A stretch of DNA of 64,000 bases from contig CAMTJT010000008.1 of assembly GCA_947073285.1 (NCBI GenBank), positions 1 to 64,000 of the forward strand. The letters are read 5' to 3'. A program made the translations under genes and the position numbers. The DNA comes from an uncultured Clostridium sp. (GTDB taxonomy: Bacteria > Bacillota > Clostridia > TANB77 > CAG-508). Below the pieces are notes generated by a model. That model was given only the letters and a program-made list of their open reading frames with translations. It was not told where the DNA came from and made no database searches. How positions within the stretch are numbered: position 1 is the first letter of the stretch; each line of letters starts with the position of its first letter. Positions 37,493 to 46,273 of the stretch are shown piece by piece.

Positions 37493-39244
37493 ATGAAAAA
37501 TAGAAAAGATAAATTATATGAAGGCGAAAAATTAACGGATTTTAGAGAACTTGTTGCTAGGTATGAAAATCGTTATAGTACTAAAACTGCTTTTATTTAT
37601 AAAGAAACACCTAAATCTACTAAACATATTTCTATTAGCTATAGTCAATTTGTAAATGATATTAAAAGTTTAGCTACGAGCCTTCTTGATTTGGGTTTAC
37701 AAGGTAAAAAAGTAGCCTTAATTTCACCTAACTGTTATGAATGGGTCACTTCGTATTTAGCTGTTACTACTTCTGATATTTCTATTATTCCACTTGACAA
37801 ATCCTTGCCTGCCAATGAGATAAAAAGCTTAATTTTAAGAAGTAAAGCTGATTGTGTTATTTTCGCTCAAGAATATATCTCTATTTTTGAAGAAATTGTA
37901 AAAGAAAATACTACCAATTTGAAACAATATATTTGTATTTCAAAAACTTGCCCTTCTCCATTTTTATCTTATGATTCTTTATGTGAAAATGGCAAAAAAT
38001 TGTTAGATAGTGGTAATTCACTCTATGATACAATTCAAATAAATCCTAATAAAATATCTATTTTACTTTTTACTTCTGGAACTACTGCTATTTCTAAATG
38101 TGTTGGTTTATCACAAGCCAATATTTGTAGTGATATTTATGCTCTTTCACAAATGACTGATATTCGAAAAGATGATGTTTTTTTGTCGTTTTTACCTTTG
38201 CATCATACTTTTGAGTCTACTTGTACCTTTTTATATGGTACTTCTTGTGGTATTAGTGTTGCTTTTTGTGATGGTCTTAAATATGTACAAAAAAACCTAG
38301 TAGAATTTGGAATAACTGGGCTTGTTTGTGTTCCTTTGATGCTTGAAATTATGTATAAAAAGATTGAAAAAGGTGTAGATGAACAAGGTAAGACTAATTT
38401 AGTAAAGTTTATGAGAAAAGTTTGCAACTTTTTATTAAAGTTTAAAATTGATATTAGAAGAAAAGTATTTAGTAGTATTCTAGCTAAATTTGGCGGCAAG
38501 CTTCGCATTTTAATTGCAGGTGGAGCACCTATGAATAAACATGCTATTGAAGGGTTTGTTGATTTAGGTATCAATCTTCTTCAAGGTTATGGGTTAACTG
38601 AAACTTCTCCTGTACTTGCTGGTGAAAATGATAAATACAAACGTGCTGGTAGTGTTGGTTTTCCACTTCCAGGTATCGAAATAAAAATTAATGTCCCAAA
38701 TGATGAAGGAATAGGAGAAGTTATCGCTAAAGGACCTACTATTATGCATGGCTATATAGATAATGAAGAAGCTACTAAAGAAGTTTTAAAAAATGAATGG
38801 TTTTATACTGGTGATTTAGGTAGATTTGATAAAGATGGCTTTTTATTTATTACTGGCAGAAAAAAAGATGTGATTGTTTTAAAAAATGGTAAAAATATTT
38901 TTCCTGAGGAATTAGAAATTTTAATTAATAATTTACCTTATGTTGCTGAAAGTATGGTTTATGGAAAGTCTATTTCTAAAATTGACCATTCTAATAAATC
39001 AGATGACTTAAGCATTTGTGCCAAGGTTGTATATAATGAAGATATTATGAAAGAACTTTTCCCTTCTGTACCTACTAATGAATATCATACTATGATTTGG
39101 AAAGATATTAAAGAAAAAATTAATAAGTCTATGCCTACTTATAAATATATTCGTGAAATTATTGTAACAAATGAACCTTTGATTAAAACAACTACTCAAA
39201 AGATTAAAAGACATGAGGAATTAAAAAGGATTTTGGAAAATTAA
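37493..39244 (+). CDS. AMP-dependent acyl-CoA synthetase/ligase
   Basis: 583 aa from the ATG with AAGGAGA upstream. Adenylation motifs: ILLFTSGTTAISKCVGLS (P-loop), YGLTETSPVL, WFYTGDLGRFDKDGFLFITG, and RKKDVIVLKNGKNIFPEE. It activates a carboxylic acid, probably a long-chain fatty acid, with ATP and CoA. It is one of very few plus-strand genes here and converges on the Phd-type gene with a four-base overlap. About 280 bases upstream hold nothing recognised besides T-rich sequence. Confidence 0.85.
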   Translation: MKNRKDKLYEGEKLTDFRELVARYENRYSTKTAFIYKETPKSTKHISISYSQFVNDIKSLATSLLDLGLQGKKVALISPNCYEWVTSYLAVTTSDISIIPLDKSLPANEIKSLILRSKADCVIFAQEYISIFEEIVKENTTNLKQYICISKTCPSPFLSYDSLCENGKKLLDSGNSLYDTIQINPNKISILLFTSGTTAISKCVGLSQANICSDIYALSQMTDIRKDDVFLSFLPLHHTFESTCTFLYGTSCGISVAFCDGLKYVQKNLVEFGITGLVCVPLMLEIMYKKIEKGVDEQGKTNLVKFMRKVCNFLLKFKIDIRRKVFSSILAKFGGKLRILIAGGAPMNKHAIEGFVDLGINLLQGYGLTETSPVLAGENDKYKRAGSVGFPLPGIEIKINVPNDEGIGEVIAKGPTIMHGYIDNEEATKEVLKNEWFYTGDLGRFDKDGFLFITGRKKDVIVLKNGKNIFPEELEILINNLPYVAESMVYGKSISKIDHSNKSDDLSICAKVVYNEDIMKELFPSVPTNEYHTMIWKDIKEKINKSMPTYKYIREIIVTNEPLIKTTTQKIKRHEELKRILEN

Positions 39245-39540
39245 TTCTTATAGAAACTATTCTTTATAGGGTAGTTTCTTATTTTAGAAAATATTTCTTC
39301 TTCAGTATAATATTTTGTTTTAGGATTTTCTATTTCTTCATCTGCTTCGTCTAATGCACTTTCTATATACTGAGTATATTGTGCCTGTGTCATTATGGTT
39401 TCATATTTTTTAATACTCATAATAACCATTGTTCCATATCCATTTTTCGTTAAATACACCTCTTCATTTCCTTTTAAAACTATATCTTCTATTTCTGGAT
39501 ATTTATTTCTTAAATCTGATACAGGTCTAATATTTATCAT
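39241..39540 (-). CDS. Phd/YefM-family antitoxin-like protein, no toxin beside it
   Basis: 99 aa starting MINIRPVSDLRNKYPEIEDI, with YLTKNGYGTMVIMSIKKYE, the Phd/YefM DNA-binding fold and beta hairpin. The C-terminal helical tail ends ITTEEE-like (YYTEEEIFSKIRNY). No Doc, YoeB or RelE partner follows; the next base is the end of the convergent acyl-CoA ligase. It is either a solitary regulator or the remains of a type II pair. Confidence 0.7.
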   Translation of the reverse strand: MINIRPVSDLRNKYPEIEDIVLKGNEEVYLTKNGYGTMVIMSIKKYETIMTQAQYTQYIESALDEADEEIENPKTKYYTEEEIFSKIRNYPIKNSFYKN

Positions 39541-39726
39541 TATTTAATCTCCTCCTTGTTTTTCTGTATTTTATCATTATCTTATCATAATTTCAATAGA
39601 ATTATGACTTTTTCTTAAAACCTTGCATTTATTAACATAATATGATATAATTTGATCTACTATTATTATTTTGCCAAGTGCAAATTTATATATATCTATT
39701 TTAAATTTAAAAGGAGATTCATATTT

Positions 39727-40200
39727 ATGGGCAAAAAGCGGATTAGTTTATCTGGAGATCAAAAAGCATCACTTTTATGGCTTGTCATTTCCATTATCCT
39801 ATTAGGTATTCTTTTTTTTGCTAAAGCACAAATAAACACTCTTCCTGACACAAGGGTTTTCTTGTTCCATTTTTGGTTCTTCATAGGATTTTTTAGCGGT
39901 GTAGTTGGTTTATTAGTGTTAGTTTGTTCTACTCTAAGTCTTATTGCTTTTCCTTTTGAAAAACGAGCTGCTGAAAAAGCTTATCAAAAGAGTTTAATTG
40001 ATATTCAGGCACTTCCTAATGAATTTACCACAGTAACTTTGAAAGATATCGAATTACCTTTTTTTCTTTCAAGGGAGGAGTTTCACTGCACAGCAAAACT
40101 AGATGAAGATGGGAAAGTTATTTGCAAAATTGAGTTAGGTTATACCTTTTCCACAGAAGATTACGAAAGCTTTTTAGCTAATTTTGCTATTGAAAACTAA
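39727..40200 (+). CDS. Small membrane protein, unknown
   Basis: 157 aa from the ATG after AAAAGGAG. Two membrane helices (SLLWLVISIILLGILFFA and FWFFIGFFSGVVGLLVLVC) are followed by a soluble domain with KDIELPFFLSREEFHCTAKL. There is no family match. Codon 5 is CGG in frame and is read through, since the downstream frame is the open one. A strong terminator follows at once. Confidence 0.5.
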   Translation: MGKKRISLSGDQKASLLWLVISIILLGILFFAKAQINTLPDTRVFLFHFWFFIGFFSGVVGLLVLVCSTLSLIAFPFEKRAAEKAYQKSLIDIQALPNEFTTVTLKDIELPFFLSREEFHCTAKLDEDGKVICKIELGYTFSTEDYESFLANFAIEN

Positions 40201-40204
40201 TGCT

Positions 40205-40241
40205 ACACAGGGAGTTTCGATTGAAACTCCCTGTGTTTTTT
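40205..40241 (+). terminator. Rho-independent terminator
   Basis: A 14-bp perfect stem ACACAGGGAGTTTC/GAAACTCCCTGTGT, loop GATT, followed by TTTTT. It ends the plus-strand gene at 39727. Confidence 0.85.
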
Positions 40242-40501
40242 CATATAAATATTTGTATAATTGCTAAAACAATTGCTCCTGGTATACCAAAAATTCCAAC
40301 AATTAAAGCTGTAATCCAATTTAAAGCAATTGTAAATCCAAAGTTTGAACCAACTAAGTTAATAAGCCAAATGGTAATTCCACCAATTACTCCATTTATT
40401 ACTAATTTAATAATAAGTTTCATTGGTAATGATAATATTTTTAGTACAATAAATAATACTGCTATTGCCACTAAAAATGTAATAATAAATTGTATTGTCA
40501 T
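40241..40501 (-). CDS. BofA-like pro-sigma-K processing inhibitor
   Basis: 86 aa from the ATG with AAAGGAGG upstream. Two to three hydrophobic helices, with the BofA-type stretch KLIIKLVINGVIGGITIWLI and a C-terminal GIPGAIVLAIIQIF. In B. subtilis BofA, with SpoIVFA, holds the SpoIVFB protease in check. SpoIVFA- and SpoIVFB-like genes are at 3.6-5.5 kb in this window. The assignment rests on length, topology and the ING-IGG motif. Confidence 0.7.
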   Translation of the reverse strand: MTIQFIITFLVAIAVLFIVLKILSLPMKLIIKLVINGVIGGITIWLINLVGSNFGFTIALNWITALIVGIFGIPGAIVLAIIQIFI

Positions 40502-40551
40502 GTTTTCTCCTCCTTTTCTTTGGTACATAAATTATATTTTAGGAATATAAC

Positions 40552-41754
40552 TTAGTCATTACTACACATATGCTTTCTAGTCATTTCTAGAAGGTCAAGT
40601 GGTGTAAACCCAACTACTTGTGTTTTTGAACGGTCTTTTTTTAGTGCCTCTTCTAAGGTTTCTAATACTTTTTGTTTTGTTTCCTTCTTTTCCATATCAA
40701 TGTAATCTATAATAATAATTCCACCAATATCTCTTAGCCTTAGCTGTTTTGCAATTTCAATACTAGCTTCTTTATTAACTGTATAAACAGTTTGCTCTAA
40801 ATCTTTGGTTCCTACATATTTTCCTGAGTTTACATCTATTGCTGTTAATGCTTCTGTTTTATCAATTGTTATAAATCCACCACATTTTAACCAAATTTTA
40901 CGATTATTTGCTTTTTCTAGTTGTTTTTCTATTTCATACATTTGAAGTATATCTTCATTTTTTAGTTCTAATTTTACTTTGCTTGTAAGACCTGTATCAC
41001 TTAAAAATTGCTTTACATAGCTTTGTATTTGTGAATGATTTGTTACAATTCTTATTAAGTCTTGATCTACAATATCTGTTAATATTTTACCTACAATACC
41101 ATCATTTTGGTACAATAAACTAGGTTCAAATTGTGGATTTTCTTTTAGTATTTCTACTCTATTTAATATTTCTTGATAACCTATTACTACTCTTTGAATA
41201 TCTTGTTTTATTAGTTCTTCTGGTTTTCCTTGTGCTGAAGTTCTAATAATAGCACCATAGCCTTTTGGCAAGTTTTGTTTTGCTATTTCAAGTAATCTTT
41301 TCTTTTCGGTTTCTTTTTCTATTTTTTTAGAAACTGTTATAAACTCAGTATTAGGCATTAGTACAATAAATCTTCCTGATAGACTAATATGTGTAGATAC
41401 CCTAGCTCCTTTTTTGTTAGTACTATCTCTTTTTACTTGTACTAAAATTGGCATATTAGGACGAATATAGTTTTTAATATCATACTTACTTAATGTTTCA
41501 TGTTTGTTTCCTGTTTCATTACTTATTTTGGGTATAACATCTTTAATATGAATAAAGGTATTTTTTTCTGCTCCAATGTCTACAAAAGCAGCTTGCATGC
41601 CCATTAACACATTTTCTACTTTTCCTAAATAGATATTTCCTTCTAGTCTTTGCCCTTCTACCTTTTCTTCATATTTTTCTACTAGCTTTCCATTTTCTAC
41701 TAAAGCAACTATTTTATTATTTTGTTCATCTTGACTGATTATAATCTCATGCAT
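40552..41754 (-). CDS. rng: Ribonuclease E/G family, short form
   Basis: 400 aa. The S1-like domain (EGNIYLGKVENVLMGMQAA FVDIG) is followed by the catalytic Asp motifs TAIDVNSGKYVG and GGIIIIDYIDM. It ends GFTPLDLLEMTRKHMCSND, just after the RNase G core and at the first Cys of the Zn-link region, so the C-terminal part that helps tetramer formation is missing. It processes rRNA and mRNA. Upstream is a long hairpin that may act on its own mRNA. It follows pth by 93 bases. Confidence 0.8.
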   Translation of the reverse strand: MHEIIISQDEQNNKIVALVENGKLVEKYEEKVEGQRLEGNIYLGKVENVLMGMQAAFVDIGAEKNTFIHIKDVIPKISNETGNKHETLSKYDIKNYIRPNMPILVQVKRDSTNKKGARVSTHISLSGRFIVLMPNTEFITVSKKIEKETEKKRLLEIAKQNLPKGYGAIIRTSAQGKPEELIKQDIQRVVIGYQEILNRVEILKENPQFEPSLLYQNDGIVGKILTDIVDQDLIRIVTNHSQIQSYVKQFLSDTGLTSKVKLELKNEDILQMYEIEKQLEKANNRKIWLKCGGFITIDKTEALTAIDVNSGKYVGTKDLEQTVYTVNKEASIEIAKQLRLRDIGGIIIIDYIDMEKKETKQKVLETLEEALKKDRSKTQVVGFTPLDLLEMTRKHMCSND

Positions 41755-41769
41755 TTATTATCCTCCTGC

Positions 41770-41844
41770 GTCAGTTTAAGGGACATACGTTTAACCAACA
41801 TTTTATTCTAAAAATGTCAGTTAAACATACATCCCTAAACTGAC
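41770..41844 (-). promoter_or_regulatory. Long hairpin in the rng leader
   Basis: GTCAGTTTAAGGGACATACG and its partner CATACATCCCTAAACTGAC form a stem of about 33 pairs with a few mismatches and G-U pairs and an AT loop. On the minus strand it ends just before AGGAGG of rng and starts at the pth stop. Confidence 0.7.
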
Positions 41845-41846
41845 AT

Positions 41847-42405
41847 TTAGTTAAATTTGTTCATAGCATTATCAATGCCACACATAAGAAATTCTACTAC
41901 CCCTTCTACTCCTTTTTTTATACCTTCTTCTAGTTTTTGATAAGTTTCCTCTTCTAATTTTCCTATTACATAATCAACTGCATCATACTCATCTATTGGC
42001 TTACCAATTCCTATGCGAATTCGTGGAAAGTCTTCTGAAACAAGTTCATGTACTACTGATTTAGCACCATTATGTGTTCCGTGGACCACCTTTTTTGCGA
42101 ATTTTAATACAACCTACTTCTACATCCATATCGTCATAAATGACTAATACATTTTCTACTGGAATTTTATAAAAATCCATAAATGGTTTAATAGCTTGCC
42201 CACTTAAATTCATAAAGGTTTGTGGTTTTAATAAAATTACTTTTTGCTCTTCTATGATACCACTTCCATATATTCCATTAAATTTTGTTCTACTTAAATC
42301 TATTTCATATTTTTTAGCTAACTGATTAATCACATCAAATCCCATATTATGCCTTGTATTACTATATTCTGGCTCTGGGTTTCCTAATCCTACAATTAAA
42401 TACAT
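41847..42405 (-). CDS. pth: Peptidyl-tRNA hydrolase, +1 frameshift at a CGG codon
   Basis: Combined product of about 185 aa. It starts MYLIVGLGNPEPEYSNTRHN (catalytic His region), with FMNLSGQAI and LVIYDDMDV. At GGT GGT CCA CGG AAC the C at 42081 must be skipped to give GTHNGAKSVVHEL, the conserved G-H-N-G substrate loop. Without the shift translation ends three codons on and lacks the active-site Asn. Pth is normally essential, so a real loss is unlikely. It recycles peptidyl-tRNA. It follows the PHP gene by 16 bases. Confidence 0.85.
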
Positions 42406-42420
42406 TTTTGTTTACCTCTA

Positions 42421-43296
42421 TTAAATTTTTATCTTACTTATCCATGGTTTAATTAATTCATTTGAAATTTGCAAATCTAATCCTAAGTTTATACCTGGCT
42501 TTAGTTTTCCATGATAATCACTTCCACCACATTTGTATAAGTTTAGTTTATCTGCATATTCATTTATTTCTTCTATTTGTTCTCTTGAAAAAGAACTATG
42601 ATATGTTTCAATTCCATCTAACTTTACACCTTTTACTATTTTATTTAAAAACTCTATATGATTATTTGCATTATATTGGTATAAGTGTGCTAAAAAGCAT
42701 AGACCATTACTATTATGAATTAATTCTACTACTTCTTGAAGTGTAGGAAATCTAGTATATTCATGAATAAATAAAATACTATTGGGATTATTTAACCCTT
42801 TCTTATTAAAAGCTGAATAGGTACTCAAGATTTCTTTCCCTATGATTTCCTGGTTTTTATCATATTTTAGTAAATCTTCATATATATATTGTTTTATCCA
42901 ACCTGTTGGATCTTGACTTGGTATTTTATCCTTTACATTATTTTGTTTTGTATAGAAAATTCCTTCTTTTTCAAATATCATAAATAATATATCATAAATA
43001 CTTTTAGCATATTCTAATTCTTTTTTTGCATTTTGCTTGCTCCATTCGTTAATTTTTTGAATTTCTACTCCATACCCTAATACTTCTATAATATGCTTTT
43101 CAAATGATGTTACAAGCTCTACTCCTTTTATTAGTTTACCACTAAAAATAGTATTTTCTATATCTTCATATGCAAAACAGTTATTATGATCTGTTATAGA
43201 AAAATAGTCTAATTTCAGTTGCTCTGCTTTTTTCAATAATTCATTAGGTGTAAATTCTCCATCTGAAAATACAGAATGGCTATGTAAATCAATCAT
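42421..43296 (-). CDS. PHP-domain phosphoesterase
   Basis: 291 aa. PHP motifs: IDLHSHSVFSDGEFTPNELL at the N-terminus, YFSITDHNNCFAYED, the mid His in LCFLAHLYQYN and the final GGSDYHGKLKPG. These metal-binding motifs are complete, so it should be an active phosphatase or nuclease of small molecules (the family includes histidinol-phosphatase). The substrate is unknown. It lies nine bases after the glycosyltransferase gene, in one operon with it. Confidence 0.75.
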   Translation of the reverse strand: MIDLHSHSVFSDGEFTPNELLKKAEQLKLDYFSITDHNNCFAYEDIENTIFSGKLIKGVELVTSFEKHIIEVLGYGVEIQKINEWSKQNAKKELEYAKSIYDILFMIFEKEGIFYTKQNNVKDKIPSQDPTGWIKQYIYEDLLKYDKNQEIIGKEILSTYSAFNKKGLNNPNSILFIHEYTRFPTLQEVVELIHNSNGLCFLAHLYQYNANNHIEFLNKIVKGVKLDGIETYHSSFSREQIEEINEYADKLNLYKCGGSDYHGKLKPGINLGLDLQISNELIKPWISKIKI

Positions 43297-43305
43297 AAAA
43301 ACTCC

Positions 43306-44361
43306 CTACTTAGTAATTTGTTGTGGCTTTGATGTCATCTCTTTTTGAACTTCACTCATAAAGGAACGCATTTCAGCAATTACTTCACATAACTTTATTG
43401 CTTCTTCATATTTTTTAGCTAAAATATATTCTATTAGAATCTCAATAGAACGTTGTGCTAACGTTACATCTAGTATCTTAGTTTGTTCAAAAAACCAATA
43501 TAGCTCTTCTAGCAATTCTATTCTTTCTTCATTTGTAATCAATTTTGAGTCTGTGAATTTATATACTAATGAAATCAAGTTTTTAGCATAATAATATTTA
43601 TAGTATTCTAATTTATCTGCGTCTTTAAATGCTTCATAGATTTTTTTAAATGCATAGTTTACATCTTTAAAATACTTTTTATTACGCATCCACGAAGTAG
43701 AAACCTCTCCTGTGTTTCTTCTTCTATAATAATAAATAACATCTGATATGTAACATATCTTTTTAGATTCAAGTAATGCTCTGCTTGAAAAATAAGCATC
43801 TTCTGCAGGTACACCCTCTAAAAATTTAATATCATTTTTCTGTATTAATTCATTTCTAAAAATTTTCATACAAGCAGATGGACAATACAAATAAAAGAAC
43901 CTTTGGCTAGCTTCTTCTAAATCACAGGATTTATATTTCTTTTGATCAAACATAGCTGTATCCCATATTTTTCCTTCTTGCTCCATACATTTATAATTTG
44001 CTGTTACTACATCTGCTTCATTTTCTTTAATTGCCTGATACATTAATTCACAAGCCTTTTTATCGTAAACATCATCTGAGTCTATGAACATTAAATATTC
44101 TCCTATTGCTTGTTCCACTCCTTGATTTCTTGCAAATCCACCTAGAGAGTGTGACTCTGGCAAATGAATAGCTTGTACATTATTGTATTTTTCACAATAT
44201 TTTTCAATTATTTTTCCGCTATTATCTTTTGAACCATCATTTACTAATATGACTTGCAAATTTTCAAATCCAATTGTTTGATTAACAATTGAATCAATAC
44301 ATTCTTCTAAATACTTTTCTGCATTATAAGTTGGAATTATAATACTTATTTTATATTTCAT
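43306..44361 (-). CDS. Family 2 glycosyltransferase
   Basis: 351 aa. GT-A fold: SIIIPTYNAEKYLEECIDSI, the metal motif LMFIDSDD and NQGVEQAIG. The C-terminal third is helical and without membrane helices. It adds a sugar to a surface glycan or lipid acceptor. Its start overlaps the end of the beta-propeller gene by 11 bases, so they are translationally linked. Confidence 0.85.
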   Translation of the reverse strand: MKYKISIIIPTYNAEKYLEECIDSIVNQTIGFENLQVILVNDGSKDNSGKIIEKYCEKYNNVQAIHLPESHSLGGFARNQGVEQAIGEYLMFIDSDDVYDKKACELMYQAIKENEADVVTANYKCMEQEGKIWDTAMFDQKKYKSCDLEEASQRFFYLYCPSACMKIFRNELIQKNDIKFLEGVPAEDAYFSSRALLESKKICYISDVIYYYRRRNTGEVSTSWMRNKKYFKDVNYAFKKIYEAFKDADKLEYYKYYYAKNLISLVYKFTDSKLITNEERIELLEELYWFFEQTKILDVTLAQRSIEILIEYILAKKYEEAIKLCEVIAEMRSFMSEVQKEMTSKPQQITK

Positions 44362-45307
44362 AACGGCTCCTTACTATACAAGATGGGCTTTGTAGATTTT
44401 CACTTTGAATTTTAACTAATGTTCCATTTCTTAAATCTCTTTTATATACTACTATATTATTTGAATTTTGATTTGCTACTAAGACATATTCTTCACTTTT
44501 ATTTAAAGTAATATCCCTAGGAAATTCTCCATAACTAGGTACACTTTGTATTAATTTTAAGTAACCTTCTTGGTTAGCAAATACTGAAATACTGTTATGC
44601 CCTCTATTTGTAACATAAATATTTTTGTTATCTTTACTTATCTTGATTGCTCCTGCATAAGATTTTATCTTATTATCTAACAAAGTAGAAATTTTCTGTT
44701 GTAACTTAAATTCATTTTTTTCTTTATGATATACATATATTTCGTTAGACATTTCTGTAACAACATATATTGTCTTTTTATCATTAGAAAATGTTAGATG
44801 TCTAGGTCCTGATTTATTCTCTAATTTTATAGTAGTTATTAACTCCATTTTCGAATTATATATATATATACTATCATTTCCTAAGTCTACTGCATATATC
44901 TCATTATCTATAAAGTTGGCAAAATGCATATTAGCATTTGTGTACTTTATACAGTAGCTTTCCTGATAAATAGTACCATTATCACTTAATTGATACATTA
45001 TGATACTTCCACTACCATAATTAGCTACTAATAGATTCCTTCTTGTTTTATCAGTAGCTATATAACAAGGTAACGATTGATTTATTCTTCTAAAGTCAAC
45101 CTTTTGTAGTCCATTTCTTGTTATATTGAATATGCCAATTCCACCTGTTTGAGTTTCTGAAACTGCATATAACATATTTTGATTTATATGTAGATAAGAG
45201 GAATTTTCCAAATTTTCTATTTCATTTAGTAATTTTAAAGTTCCTTGTTCTAATGTACATGCTGTAATACAATTAGAATAACTGCCTATATAAAATTTCT
45301 CTTTCAT
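44351..45307 (-). CDS. Seven-bladed beta-propeller of the lactonase/YncE type
   Basis: 318 aa made of repeats with the pattern ...LLVANYGSGSIIMYQLSDNG and KNIYVTNRGHNSISVF, each about 43 residues, as in 6-phosphogluconolactonase-like (Pgl) propellers. Key motif RHLTFSNDKKTIYVVTEMSN is present. Whether it has lactonase activity is not shown. There is no signal peptide. It overlaps the SDR gene upstream by four bases and the glycosyltransferase downstream by 11. An enzyme of sugar acid metabolism is likely. Confidence 0.7.
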   Translation of the reverse strand: MKEKFYIGSYSNCITACTLEQGTLKLLNEIENLENSSYLHINQNMLYAVSETQTGGIGIFNITRNGLQKVDFRRINQSLPCYIATDKTRRNLLVANYGSGSIIMYQLSDNGTIYQESYCIKYTNANMHFANFIDNEIYAVDLGNDSIYIYNSKMELITTIKLENKSGPRHLTFSNDKKTIYVVTEMSNEIYVYHKEKNEFKLQQKISTLLDNKIKSYAGAIKISKDNKNIYVTNRGHNSISVFANQEGYLKLIQSVPSYGEFPRDITLNKSEEYVLVANQNSNNIVVYKRDLRNGTLVKIQSENLQSPSCIVRSRYEI

Positions 45308-46044
45308 GCCATTTGCCCTGCATCTATTACTACATTTTGTCCAACCATTTTTTTCATAATATGTGTAATACTATACATTGCATCAGCAATATCTGTATTA
45401 ATTGCAAACTCTTTATACTTTGTTTTAGGTCGCCCTTTAATAGATTCTCCATTTGTGCGTATGCTCTCTTCTACTTCATATGGCTTTAATATGGTTCCTG
45501 GCGATATTGTATTTACTCTTATTTGTAAGTTTCCCATATCTTGTAATATTCCTCTAGTCAAACCATATAAACCTGCTTTTGATGCACTATATACAGGTAC
45601 ATCATAAGCCCTTAAAGCATTAATAGAAGATACATAGGTTATTGTTTTATTATTTGTTTCTCTTTTTAGTAATGGTAATAGTATCGTTGTTATATAAATA
45701 TGGCTTGAAAGATTTAGTTTAATCGTTTTATCTATATCCTCTATAGTCACCTGTTCAATCCCTTGTATATCTGTTCCTATTGCATCTCCTGCCATACTAA
45801 TTAAGTGTGTTATTCTACCATACTTTTCTTCTATTTTTTGTTTTAAATTTTCTATGCTTTCTACATTAGTTACATCACACTGAAAATAGGTGTAATCTAA
45901 GTTATTCTCAAATTCTTTATGTACATTTTTTTCCTTTATATCTGTTGCAATTACAATACAATTATTCTCTAAATATTTGTGGATAGCAGCTTTAGCAATA
46001 TTACCAGCACCACCAGTTATTAATATAATATCCTTTTTATCCAT
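45304..46044 (-). CDS. Short-chain dehydrogenase/reductase
   Basis: 246 aa with the Rossmann motif LITGGAGNIAKAA (T-G-G-x-x-x-I), the D-V pair FQCDVTN, the Ser in ITYVSSINA and the catalytic YSASKAG (Y-x-x-x-K). It is a typical classical SDR, NAD(P)-dependent. Operon with the propeller, GT2, PHP and pth genes; it may act on the same sugar substrate as the propeller protein. The preceding gene group ends at a terminator at 46239, so this is the first gene of its transcript. Confidence 0.85.
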   Translation of the reverse strand: MDKKDIILITGGAGNIAKAAIHKYLENNCIVIATDIKEKNVHKEFENNLDYTYFQCDVTNVESIENLKQKIEEKYGRITHLISMAGDAIGTDIQGIEQVTIEDIDKTIKLNLSSHIYITTILLPLLKRETNNKTITYVSSINALRAYDVPVYSASKAGLYGLTRGILQDMGNLQIRVNTISPGTILKPYEVEESIRTNGESIKGRPKTKYKEFAINTDIADAMYSITHIMKKMVGQNVVIDAGQMA

Positions 46045-46238
46045 TTAATCACCTACTGTATTATACTCCATTGTTTCATATTTTGTCAACCAATCGCATT
46101 GTATCCTTACTGTTTCAACATTTTTAATCAATACCTACTATCATTCTGCTAGTATTTTTTTCTATTGTAAGTTAAGCTCTTTTCTTATAAGTTTTACTAT
46201 CTATAAACTTTCATTTTGATATACAATAAAAAACAAAA

Positions 46239-46259
46239 ACTGTTACTTCTTCTAACAGT
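46239..46259. terminator. Terminator after the iron-sulfur gene
   Basis: ACTGTTA/TAACAGT stem with ten T on the plus side and TTTTTGTTTTTT on the minus side, just after the stop at 46274. Confidence 0.75.
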
Positions 46260-46273
46260 CTTTTTTTTTTATT

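Noticed and set aside
2653..42405. Explaining all breaks as ordinary long-read homopolymer errors
   Set aside because: None of the ten breaks is a homopolymer length change; each is one extra base before a GGN codon in phase. Another type of artefact is not excluded and is left open in the finding.
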